Assembly (NCBI GenBank): GCA_003168265.1
Contig: PMSV01000021.1
Coordinates: 163,060-227,059, forward strand
Source of the DNA: Chitinophagaceae bacterium
GTDB lineage: Bacteria; Bacteroidota; Bacteroidia; Chitinophagales; Chitinophagaceae
Length of the DNA: 64,000 nucleotides
Direction of reading: 5' to 3'
Position numbers and translations under genes: made by a program. This document shows positions 37,201 to 44,324 of the stretch, in pieces. Each line of letters opens with the position of its first letter. Position 1 is the first letter of the stretch. The notes below the pieces were generated by a model. The model worked only from the letters and a program-made list of their open reading frames with translations, was not told the origin of the DNA and ran no database searches.

Positions 37201-37612
37201 AAAGCAATTAGGAGCAAATTACCTTGGGCAGATATATGGCTACGAGGATGTCGGCGAACTTAATACAAATGTCCCGACTGTATTTTTGAACAGATGGCAA
37301 AAAACCGGCGATCAAACAAATATTGAAAGGTTTTCTGATGGCGGGATAGCAACTAGCGCCGGACAACACTTTGCAAATTCCTCCGCCGCTTATAGTAATG
37401 CTACCTACTTTCGATTGAAAAATATTTCCCTATCTTATAACCTACCTCAGAAATTACTAGGCAAAGCTAAAATCAGTAATTGGAGACTGTACATAAATGC
37501 GCAAAATTTATTGACATTTTCAAAATTCAAGCTGAGCGACCCTGAAAATCAAAACTATTTCGCATTGCCGCCACTGCGTAAGATTGTAGGCGGAATACAA
37601 TTAACGCTTTAA
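34229..37612 (+). CDS. SusC/RagA-type TonB-dependent transporter with STN signalling domain
   Basis: 1127 residues. The start at 34229 gives a basic leader before the signal peptide; ATG 34292 (MKLTVILLTVSFLQVSASG) is the alternative. An STN domain (about 48-100, LVGRDIPLQKVFDEITSQTG) talks to FecR. A carboxypeptidase-regulatory-like domain (about 133-210) is followed by a TonB plug with NPLEALEGRVPGLVVNQTSG, IQIQIRGQNSLAPN, ESIEVLRDADATAIYGSRGA and NGVILITTKSG. The remaining part is a 22-strand barrel. It imports a glycan, peptide or other large ligand with the SusD-like partner. Confidence 0.95.
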   Translation: MHLLIGRRRKRRLFSPQIQKAMKLTVILLTVSFLQVSASGLSQSVTLVGRDIPLQKVFDEITSQTGFTVFCNYDLLRTAKKVSLDLKNVSLETALDLCLRDQALVYTIVEKTIVVKAKQTQGLNSGNTLSTPPGDIHGHVTDSTGAPLEGASVTVKGVKKGVQTDRFGNFVLKNVDPNATIIISFTGFVQQQIKPNDKTLFDIVLHKSNSPLDAVQVIAYGTNTQRFNVGSVSTVTSPTIEEQPVTNPLEALEGRVPGLVVNQTSGVPGSAIQIQIRGQNSLAPNDLGKILFDYPLFIIDGVPYAPQNNSINQYSSLVNQAFTPSGISGQSASGYSPFNAINPADIESIEVLRDADATAIYGSRGANGVILITTKSGKAGKTNLALNAWNGIGEVQHPPTLFNTQQYLEMRHEALNNNGVTPSLSHGDFDLLAFDTTRYTNWMKYLIGSSSQTSDVNLNFSGGTQNSQFLIGSAYHNESFIYPGGFSDNRISTISNYHYTSLNKKLSIQFSANFSYEKNNETSSSNILTAFTLAPDYPALLNPNGTINWVYNGVNLTDNILAYLKKAYFIKNTNLISHFQFEYQPFADLIIRSSFGYNYGNINEYSDDPSVAQDPNYYIDRSASFGTSNQQLWIIEPQAEYKKRLGLGRFDLLIGSTFQQTLSTSESIQGSNYSNDLFLNSIDDAGSVTASDNYSLYKYNGFFGRANYVYSDKYILNINGRRDGSSRFGPGKQFGDFGSVGAGWLFSEERFIKQLIPTLSFGKLRASYGTTGSDGIADYQYFPGYTALSGWSYLGQTGTSAQNLANPELAWAVTKKFETGLEFGFFTDHLLAFFSWYRNRSGNQLVEYNLPSQTGFTNVIQNAPYSVQNEGVEIQITTTNIKNRNFSWNTSFNISVPKNILLSFPNIASSPYAGKYVVGKSLATRQEFKYIGVNDTTGIFEFMSNQGSPTYSPSYSSDLSVIGNLDPKFYGGIINSFNIHDFHLDIFFDFKKQLGANYLGQIYGYEDVGELNTNVPTVFLNRWQKTGDQTNIERFSDGGIATSAGQHFANSSAAYSNATYFRLKNISLSYNLPQKLLGKAKISNWRLYINAQNLLTFSKFKLSDPENQNYFALPPLRKIVGGIQLTL

Positions 37613-37627
37613 CAAAAAAATATTTAT

Positions 37628-39040
37628 ATGAAATGGAAAATTTTAGCGACATATATAACAATTGGTACAATCAATTTTAGTTGTACGAAATTTGTTCAAG
37701 TGCCACCACCGCCTAATTTGCTTTCATCGAGTCTCGTTTTCTCGGACAGCACAGATGCAAATTCAGCTACTTTAGGGTTATACGTGTTGATGGCTGGTTC
37801 GCCTTCAGGTGAATTTCAAATCTTCAATGGTGATTTAGATGTTTTTTGCGGATTGTCATCCGATGAATTAATATCGAATACCGGTATTCCCGATGAAGGC
37901 GCAGCCTACATGAATGCGTTATTTTCTCAGAACAATACTATTTTGGGGTTTTGGCAAAACACCTATCAGATAATTTACCAGGCCAATGATATAATAAATA
38001 GTCTCCCGAGCAGCACTGGTGTCAGTAATACTGCCAAATCTCAGTTTATCGGAGAAGCTCTATTCGTTCGCTCATTTTGCTATTTCAATTTAATTAATTT
38101 GTTTGGTGAAGTTCCTTTGGTAACTACCACAAATTATCGAACGAACGCTGTTTTGCCAAAGAAAGCGATCAGCCAAGTTATGAATCAAATTATTGCTGAC
38201 CTGAATGAAGCGCAAAACCTTTTGAGCATAAGTTATCCGGGTACCAGCGGGAAAGTGAGGGCCAACAAATACACAGCAATCGCTCTACTTTCCAAAGCTT
38301 ATTTATACAATCAAAACTGGGATAGTGCTTATTATTTTGCTAATCAGGTGATCACTTCAGGGGTTTATAGTTTGGAAACAGATTTGAATAATGTCTTTCT
38401 GACTGGAAGTAATGAGGCGATATTTCAAATGCCTTCAAATCTACAGGGTTTGGAAACAACAGAGGGATATAATTTTGTTCCAACTTCTAACTCAATAATT
38501 CCGAATTATACTATTAATAGCCCCTTACTTTCAGCTTTCGAAACGGGAGACCAGAGAAGAGTTAATTGGATCGATAGTAATCAAGCCAACTCACTTCAAT
38601 ATTATTTCCCTTATAAATATAAACTGGGATATGATGGTAATTACCCTCCTTCTGAAGAATATATGATTTTCAGACTGGGGGAACAATATCTTATCCGCGC
38701 CGAATCAGAAACAATGGGTGCGGGTGGGGGAACTGGCTCTGCCATATCTGATATAAATATTATCCGCCAAAGAGCCGGATTGGGGGGTATTCTGGCTTCC
38801 GGTCAACAGCAAATCATGTCTGCTATTGTACACGAAAGACAGGTAGAAATGTTCTGTGAATGGGGAAATCGCTGGTTTGATTTGAAAAGATGGAACCTCG
38901 TGGATTCGGTTATGGGAGGTGTAAACGGGGTGTGCACCTTGAAGGGCGGGACCTGGTCTAACTATGACACCCTCTATCCAGTTCCAAATTATGAAATACA
39001 GACCAATCCTTTTTTAACTCAAAACCAAGGATACAATTGA
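37628..39040 (+). CDS. SusD/RagB-like surface lipoprotein
   Basis: 470 residues with a lipoprotein signal (Cys 19 in TINFSC). SusD-like features are QNNTILGFWQNTYQIIYQAN, GEALFVRSFCYFNLINLFGE, VRANKYTAIALLSKAYLYNQ (TPR-like helices) and the C-terminal HERQVEMFCEWGNRWFDLKR, all diagnostic for RagB/SusD. It caps the SusC-like transporter and captures ligand at the cell surface. It begins 15 bases after the transporter gene. Confidence 0.95.
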   Translation: MKWKILATYITIGTINFSCTKFVQVPPPPNLLSSSLVFSDSTDANSATLGLYVLMAGSPSGEFQIFNGDLDVFCGLSSDELISNTGIPDEGAAYMNALFSQNNTILGFWQNTYQIIYQANDIINSLPSSTGVSNTAKSQFIGEALFVRSFCYFNLINLFGEVPLVTTTNYRTNAVLPKKAISQVMNQIIADLNEAQNLLSISYPGTSGKVRANKYTAIALLSKAYLYNQNWDSAYYFANQVITSGVYSLETDLNNVFLTGSNEAIFQMPSNLQGLETTEGYNFVPTSNSIIPNYTINSPLLSAFETGDQRRVNWIDSNQANSLQYYFPYKYKLGYDGNYPPSEEYMIFRLGEQYLIRAESETMGAGGGTGSAISDINIIRQRAGLGGILASGQQQIMSAIVHERQVEMFCEWGNRWFDLKRWNLVDSVMGGVNGVCTLKGGTWSNYDTLYPVPNYEIQTNPFLTQNQGYN

Positions 39041-39062
39041 TCTGATTACAAAAGGGGCTAAT

Positions 39063-40448
39063 ATGTTTAGGATTTCTTATAAAGCTTTATTTCTTTTTAA
39101 AATTACTATACTGATTATATATAATCTGTACGGTCAAAATGATTTGGATTTAGTTACACCGCTGAAAATCGGCGAAAAACCGCCGGATATTCTATTGACA
39201 CTCATGAGAGGTGAAAACTTGAGGTCAATTCATCTTTCGGATTTGCATGGCAGACTGATCATTTTTGATTTCTGGGGTATCCACTGCGGGAGCTGTATTA
39301 CCGCCATGCCACGATTGCTCGAATTGCAGAACCATTTTAAGGACACGGCGGATATCTTTTTGGTCACAGAAGATAGCGGTGAGAAATTGATGCAAGAACT
39401 AAAGGAGCTATCGCGTTGTGTAGGCAAATCCGTTAGTGAAGCGGTTCAAAAACTGACATTTATTGTAGGCGACACTGTATTGGAACGATTGTTCCCTCAC
39501 ATGCTAGAACCCATGCATGTATGGGTAGATTCGTCGCTGGTTTATCGTGCGATCGCATTTGACTGGACGACAACAAAAGAAACTATCGAGCGCTTTATAC
39601 ATCATCAGGAAGTCGACTGGGACAGGTACGATTACAATGCAAAAATTTATGATTCCATCGAAAGTATTGTTGACAGCAATTTCAGATATAAGCTTTCCAG
39701 CTATTCGATCGTAAGTGGATATAACGATCAATTGAAACTACAGCACGCATTAGATGAAACAGACCCTGTTTCACAAAAAAAAGTTGGTGTAGGACGGTTC
39801 AATACGTCTCTCTCAGAACTATATTCACAGGCATATTTCAAATGTCAGGGTGGTTCTTATGGGGATACAGCGTATATTTCATACTCGCCAATCCTTATTG
39901 GAGGCGATTCGATCGCATTCTACCATGCAGATTATTACAATGCAGAGCAATTCTACTTGTGGCGACGGGATCATTCCCTGAATTATATTCTGAAAATTCT
40001 GCCTGCTGAAAATGAAGATATTTATAAAATGATGCAAAAAGATCTAGATAATAAATTTGGCTATACTAGCAAGATAAAGCGAAGGTTGGTAGATGGCTGG
40101 GTGTTAAAAAGGGTATCGGTTAAAAAATTGAAAGATTTAAGCGCCGGCCAATCAATAAACAGTGAATGTGAGATCCGAGAATTCAAGGATATTGCATTTC
40201 ATGAAATAACAAGTCGGATTTATCATGATTATGTTAGGTCGGACAACTATCCAAGTACTTTAATAGATGAGACCGGTTTCAGGAGAAAGACTACAATGAG
40301 ATTACCTTTACAATCTCATGGCTGCAAAGTGAGCATAGAAACTCTTCGCAGCGCACTGAGAAATTATGGATTTGATCTTGTCCAGGAAAAAAGGTACCGG
40401 AAGGTATTGGTCGTTCGAAAGCTTAAGGGGATTAAGAATAAAAATTAA
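39063..40448 (+). CDS. Exported thioredoxin-like (TlpA) protein with DUF3738-like C-terminus
   Basis: 461 residues with a signal-type N-terminus (about 5-24). Residues 35-185 are a thioredoxin-like TlpA domain with active site HCGSC in FDFWGIHCGSCITAMPRLLE. Residues about 290-455 resemble DUF3738: MQKDLDNKFGYTSKIKRRLV, then TLIDETGFRRKTTMRLPLQS and ETLRSALRNYGFDLVQEKRY. This fusion is regularly encoded behind Bacteroidota SusC/D pairs. It may act on thiols of the imported substrate. It starts 22 bases after the SusD-like gene. Confidence 0.85.
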   Translation: MFRISYKALFLFKITILIIYNLYGQNDLDLVTPLKIGEKPPDILLTLMRGENLRSIHLSDLHGRLIIFDFWGIHCGSCITAMPRLLELQNHFKDTADIFLVTEDSGEKLMQELKELSRCVGKSVSEAVQKLTFIVGDTVLERLFPHMLEPMHVWVDSSLVYRAIAFDWTTTKETIERFIHHQEVDWDRYDYNAKIYDSIESIVDSNFRYKLSSYSIVSGYNDQLKLQHALDETDPVSQKKVGVGRFNTSLSELYSQAYFKCQGGSYGDTAYISYSPILIGGDSIAFYHADYYNAEQFYLWRRDHSLNYILKILPAENEDIYKMMQKDLDNKFGYTSKIKRRLVDGWVLKRVSVKKLKDLSAGQSINSECEIREFKDIAFHEITSRIYHDYVRSDNYPSTLIDETGFRRKTTMRLPLQSHGCKVSIETLRSALRNYGFDLVQEKRYRKVLVVRKLKGIKNKN

Positions 40449-40596
40449 TTTGGATGGTATTTTGTGTAAAGTCCTCATCTGGCGCAAGTTTTCTCTGCGA
40501 ATTGCAGGATGGGCCGCAGGACTTGTGCCCCTTATTCACATTCCTGCTGCAACTCGCATGCCCGAAGGAAGTTTCACGATGCGAAATTTACGGTAA
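40449..40596. other. Spacer after the SusC/D locus
   Basis: No gene is supported. The sequence is unlike its neighbours and probably belongs to the insertion scar of the following IS66 fragments. Confidence 0.3.
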
Positions 40597-40776
40597 ACAG
40601 AGTGGGGAACATACGAAGGTCTGTATGCCAGACTGCATTGGATTGAGAATTACTGCAGGGAATATAAGCTAAGCTTCGACGAGCGAAGACCGATCAGACA
40701 AGAGAAATCAGTTCCAATCTTTGAGGAGTTGAAGGCCTGGGTAAAAGCACAGATACCCAAGTTCAAAACCTTATGA
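40597..40776 (+). pseudogene. IS66 transposase fragment (internal region)
   Basis: Open frame of about 59 codons ending at TGA 40774-40776, reading YEGLYARLHWIENYCREYKL, SFDERRPIRQEKSVPIFEEL and KAWVKAQIPKF. The R..IRQEKS.PI..EL..W pattern is the region just C-terminal to the IS66 DDE domain. There is no start codon or catalytic core, so it is a relic. Confidence 0.75.
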
Positions 40777-40809
40777 TGTCGTAAATGTCCGGGAATCCAC
40801 GTCCCTAAT

Positions 40810-40845
40810 TAATAAAAGCTGCCGCTTAACTTTGCGGCAAGTTGT
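40810..40845 (-). terminator. Possible leftward terminator
   Basis: Read leftward: TTGCCGC, an 8-base loop, then GCGGCAG, followed by CTTTTATTAATT. It would serve the leftward IS66 fragment but could be part of the IS end. Confidence 0.4.
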
Positions 40846-40873
40846 TTTCTGTCGATCATTGACTTATTGAAAA

Positions 40874-40990
40874 TTATGGGGTGATGATCTTGCTTTTCCA
40901 GTTTTGGGGTAGCAGTTCTTTGATGTCTTGTCTATGTATAGTCCTGACGGGGCTTGTGAAACGCCAAATCCTCCGGACACCCTTTTGAAA
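40874..40990 (-). pseudogene. IS66 transposase C-terminal fragment, opposite strand
   Basis: The leftward frame ends with TSPVRTIHRQDIKELLPQNW and a short tail before its stop. ...I.ELLPQNWK is the typical C-terminus of Bacteroidota IS66 transposases. It is on the opposite strand to the fragment at 40597-40776, so at least two IS66 copies or an inversion produced this scar. Confidence 0.55.
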
Positions 40991-41617
40991 AAAAGGCCTC
41001 TGAAACCCTTGCTGGACAGACAAAGAAATTTTAAAAGTATCTGACAGGAAAAAGGGGCTGTCTGCAGGAAAAATGCCTATTTCAGACAATTTGGTGACGA
41101 AAAATTATTGCCTAAAATACCCTCAGCATTTTACAACGGGGAGATTCTGTTTCTTAGGGAGCTTTATTTTCCTCTGCCTTCTTATTCGCTTCCCTCATTT
41201 TGATTCTCCCAGTTGGCCCAATGGTTGAATCCAATCTTTCCCAGGCATCCTGAAATATTTCATCCTGGTATTGGCGGACTTTGAATTCTCTTTTATCTTC
41301 CAAGGATTGTCCGAAAAGACCACAGAAACAAATAATGACATTGAACAACAGGACTCACCCCCCACTCCCAAATTCTTTAATAAATGTTAACCTTTCCCGC
41401 TCTATAGCATAAAATCGAATCCTTTCGTATTTTTATTCAACGTACACATAGCGATCGGCTCAAATTGATCGCATCAATAATGCCCGGGTTCCGGGCGAGC
41501 TACCCATACCTGAAATATCTACCACCATCCAAAAGGTTGATTTATTTGATCTGTTCTTAACAGCAATCTGATAAGATCGGGGCCTGCTTTATTTATAAAA
41601 TTTTAAACTCTTATCCC
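40991..41617. other. Left flank of the conjugative element
   Basis: No reliable gene. A leftward frame at 41154-41348 encodes 64 residues (RQYQDEIFQDAWERLD, GRIKMREANKKAEE) and may be a remnant. A GC-rich hairpin (GCCCGG-GTT-CCGGGC, 41482-41496) lies about 120 bases before the AraC gene and could be a leader structure. Left element ends were not recognisable. Confidence 0.35.
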
Positions 41618-42649
41618 ATGAGCCTTGAATTGAAATCAAAAGAATTCGGCAAAATCGAGATTCTTCCGGCATTGCAGCAAGACTTGAAAAAGTTTCCTAA
41701 GCACCAGCCCATTATCAGTCGGCTCGATGAGCCCTTTGGAAAGGCTATTTTCTATGACCTTCCCGGTATTGGCCTCCATGTCAGCTATAGCGAATACCAT
41801 ATCAAAAGACCCGTCACTATTGATGCAGGCGCTGATCAGGCAGTGATCGAACTACGCATCGCCATGAAAAAACAAATCCTGGGTAAATGGGAGGGCTTTA
41901 AGGAGGCCACAATTCCCGAAGACCATTTCTGCCTTTGTTATAGTCCCACGGTGGTTACCCACGCCGAGTTTCCCGATCCGGCTTTCTATTCCACCTGGGA
42001 TATCCATTTTGATATTCCTTTTTTGACCTCTATTGCTAAAGACTACCCAGTCCTTCAGGAATTGCTGAATAAGGTGGACCGTAAGGAGCCATTCCAATAT
42101 CGCGCCGAGCATTATATCTGTACCCCTGAAATGAAGGGGGCTATCGCCAGAATCATGGAAAACGGCCACTCAAGGGCGTCGCAGGCCTGGAATCTGACTT
42201 TTTCCGCAGGAGAGTTGCTCATATCGGTCCTGGAAAAGATTGGCGGCCCCATGAGTAAATATGCCAATCTGATCCATAATAAATACCTGATCGATAGACT
42301 GATGAATGCCAAGACTTTCATCGAATCCTTTGTCACCGAAAAAGAAGTGAAGCCTATGGAGCTAAAGGAGGTTTACAAGAAATGTCAACTCAACTCTTCC
42401 AATCTCAGCTATGGTTTCAGGACAATTTTTAATACTACACCCAGAAGGTATTATGAGGACCTTAGAATGGATCTGGGAAAGAAAATGCTGCGGGAAACCG
42501 ATCATTCTATTGGACATATAGCACTTACGCTTGATTATAGCAATATCGCACACTATTCCGACCAGTTCCGGGTCCGTTTTGGGGAGTCGCCCCTCCAATA
42601 CCGCTTAAGATTCAGGAAAAACAGAAATCCGGAGGATGGGAAAGGATGA
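41618..42649 (+). CDS. AraC family regulator of the conjugative element
   Basis: 343 residues. The N-terminal two thirds are a divergent sensor domain (YHIKRPVTIDAGADQAVIEL, FYSTWDIHFDIPFLTSIAKD). The C-terminal third is an AraC-type double HTH: MELKEVYKKCQLNSSNLSYG, FRTIFNTTPRRYYEDLRMDL, HSIGHIALTLDYSNIAHYSD and FRVRFGESPLQYRLRF. AraC-like regulators of this type commonly sit next to mob and tra genes in Bacteroidota elements. It is the first gene of the element as seen here and could bind the CACCGAAAATTTCA motif found before both modules (inference). Confidence 0.85.
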   Translation: MSLELKSKEFGKIEILPALQQDLKKFPKHQPIISRLDEPFGKAIFYDLPGIGLHVSYSEYHIKRPVTIDAGADQAVIELRIAMKKQILGKWEGFKEATIPEDHFCLCYSPTVVTHAEFPDPAFYSTWDIHFDIPFLTSIAKDYPVLQELLNKVDRKEPFQYRAEHYICTPEMKGAIARIMENGHSRASQAWNLTFSAGELLISVLEKIGGPMSKYANLIHNKYLIDRLMNAKTFIESFVTEKEVKPMELKEVYKKCQLNSSNLSYGFRTIFNTTPRRYYEDLRMDLGKKMLRETDHSIGHIALTLDYSNIAHYSDQFRVRFGESPLQYRLRFRKNRNPEDGKG

Positions 42650-42678
42650 GACGGGTCCCTAGTATTCTTTTATTAAAG

Positions 42679-42692
42679 CACCGAAAATTTCA
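42679..42692. promoter_or_regulatory. Repeated motif CACCGAAAATTTCA, mob copy
   Basis: Fourteen bases identical to 49784-49797. It lies 104 bases before the MobC-like gene and 55 bases before TGCATTTG, an imperfect -7 element (42734-42741). Its twin lies 50 bases before a better -7 element in front of the tra operon, so a shared activator site is plausible. Confidence 0.5.
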
Positions 42693-42782
42693 TTCAATGC
42701 AACGAAAGTGATTCTGTAAAGTCGCTTGTAGCTTGCATTTGTCTAGAATTAATCCATTTACGGTTAACTAAATTTCGTACTC

Positions 42783-43172
42783 ATGTTAAACAAAGATGAC
42801 AAAAGGCTAATTAGAATAGTCATCTCCCTGAATTCAGTAGAATACAATATTGTTCTCACTAGTGCAGACCGAACAAATATCAGAACAGTCAGCGAATATT
42901 GCAGATGCAAGGTTCTCGATAAACCGGTTACCATTAAAACCCGCAACGAATCTCTCGATGAGTTCATGGCTGAAATGATGCGGCTAAGGATAGAGCTTGG
43001 GAGAGCTGGTAAAAATTTTCAGTTGATAGTGAGTAAGCTGCAGAGTTTGAACGATATCCGGGAACTCGAGGGATGGAGAGAGGATTCGGAAAATGAAGGG
43101 CAGCTCTTGCAGCAAAAAATCTCTGAAATAAAGGAAAAAATTAATTCCATCTCAGACATATGGTTGCAATAG
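42783..43172 (+). CDS. MobC-like relaxosome accessory protein
   Basis: 129 residues. It starts with strand-like DKRLIRIVISLNSVEYNIVL and a RTVSEYCRCKVLDKP segment resembling ribbon-helix-helix DNA-binding accessory proteins. A coiled, charged C-terminal half follows (EFMAEMMRLRIELGRAGKNF, LLQQKISEIKEKINSISD). This layout, with the R.ELG..G.N.NQ-like core, fits MobC proteins that assist relaxase at oriT. It overlaps the relaxase gene by 13 bases, confirming the pairing. Confidence 0.78.
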   Translation: MLNKDDKRLIRIVISLNSVEYNIVLTSADRTNIRTVSEYCRCKVLDKPVTIKTRNESLDEFMAEMMRLRIELGRAGKNFQLIVSKLQSLNDIRELEGWREDSENEGQLLQQKISEIKEKINSISDIWLQ

Positions 43173-44314
43173 TGAATCAATCAAAACGGTTGGGTTATAT
43201 TCTGGCCTACAATGAGAGAAAATTAAAGCAAGAAGTAGCGGAGCTGATCTATTCAGCGAATTATCCAAAGGACACAGAAAAACTGAGTCGTTCAGATAAA
43301 CTTATGCGACTGGTGAACCAGGCTGCACTCAATGAGAGAACCAGGGTCAATGGACTGCATATCACTTTGAATTTTGATCCTTCGGACCGGCTCAATGCAG
43401 ACCAGTTTAAGGGTATAGCGGAGGATTATATGAACCGCATTGGCTTTGGCAGGCAACCCTACCTGGTCTACCGGCACTTCGATTCTGCACATCCGCATAT
43501 TCATATTGTGACAACAAATATTCAGGCTGATGGCAAGAGGATTTCGCTATATAATCTGGCCGCAAATCAATCCCGACTGGCAGCCTGGAATATTACCAGG
43601 GAATATGAACTGACCATTCCTGCGACGAAAATTAAGGCCCTCAATGAAGACAGGCCAGTTCGACCCCCAAAAATGGAATATGGACAGATTGGAATCAGGA
43701 TTGGTATTGCTGATGTGCTGGAGTTTGTAATGCGGCTATATAAGTTTAGTTCACTTGAACAGCTTAATGCCTTATTAAAACCCTATAATGTTCTTGCCAT
43801 CGGCGGAAGCAAGGAATCCAGATTGTATAAGAACCGAGGCCTGATCTATCGTGTAATAGATAATAATGGGAAAAATAAGGGTGATGCTGTAAAGGCAAGC
43901 GATCTTCCCATTAAGGCCACACTGAAAACGCTTGAACCGCTTTTTGCGGCCAATAAAGAAGTGAGGCAAAAATACGAGCCCCGTGTCCGCAATGCAGTCG
44001 AGCTGGCCTTTCTCAAAAATCCTGGTCTGAGCATGAATGAACTGGTTCAGGGCTTGAAAAATGATCAGATTCTTCTTGTGATTGGGAAGGAAAATAAGGG
44101 CGTCCAGCCGGACCTGATCTATGTCGATCATTTTTCTAAATCGGTCTTTAGCGGGAGAGAGCTCGGGAATGAGTATACAGCAACTGGAATTCAGGAGAGG
44201 CTGAATCAGACCCAGACGCAAAACCAAAACTCTGAGCTAAGCCTCGCCATGTCGGTAATGAAATATGAGCAGAAAGCAGAGGACATGACTCAGAAACATC
44301 GTCACAAACATTAA
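43160..44314 (+). CDS. Relaxase / mobilisation nuclease (MOBP-like)
   Basis: 384 residues. It nicks oriT and pilots the DNA strand. Motif I region YILAYNERKLKQEVAELIYS holds candidate catalytic Tyr 13 and Tyr 17; motif III is RHFDSAHPHIHIVTTN with metal-binding His 111, 113 and 115. The nuclease domain spans about 1-170. The rest is a helical region (ADVLEFVMRLYKFSSLEQLN, RKLY-like KESRLYKNRGLIYRVI) that ends in a polar tail. Its start overlaps the MobC-like gene. A related relaxase scrap lies at 9320-9481. Confidence 0.9.
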   Translation: MVAIVNQSKRLGYILAYNERKLKQEVAELIYSANYPKDTEKLSRSDKLMRLVNQAALNERTRVNGLHITLNFDPSDRLNADQFKGIAEDYMNRIGFGRQPYLVYRHFDSAHPHIHIVTTNIQADGKRISLYNLAANQSRLAAWNITREYELTIPATKIKALNEDRPVRPPKMEYGQIGIRIGIADVLEFVMRLYKFSSLEQLNALLKPYNVLAIGGSKESRLYKNRGLIYRVIDNNGKNKGDAVKASDLPIKATLKTLEPLFAANKEVRQKYEPRVRNAVELAFLKNPGLSMNELVQGLKNDQILLVIGKENKGVQPDLIYVDHFSKSVFSGRELGNEYTATGIQERLNQTQTQNQNSELSLAMSVMKYEQKAEDMTQKHRHKH

Positions 44315-44324
44315 AATTTTCTTT

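Noticed and set aside
40366..40672. Two overlapping short frames at the end of the TlpA-like gene
   Set aside because: Run out of the end of the gene and into IS66 remnants; no domain or start support.
43775..44227. Long leftward frame opposite the relaxase
   Set aside because: Antisense shadow of the relaxase gene.
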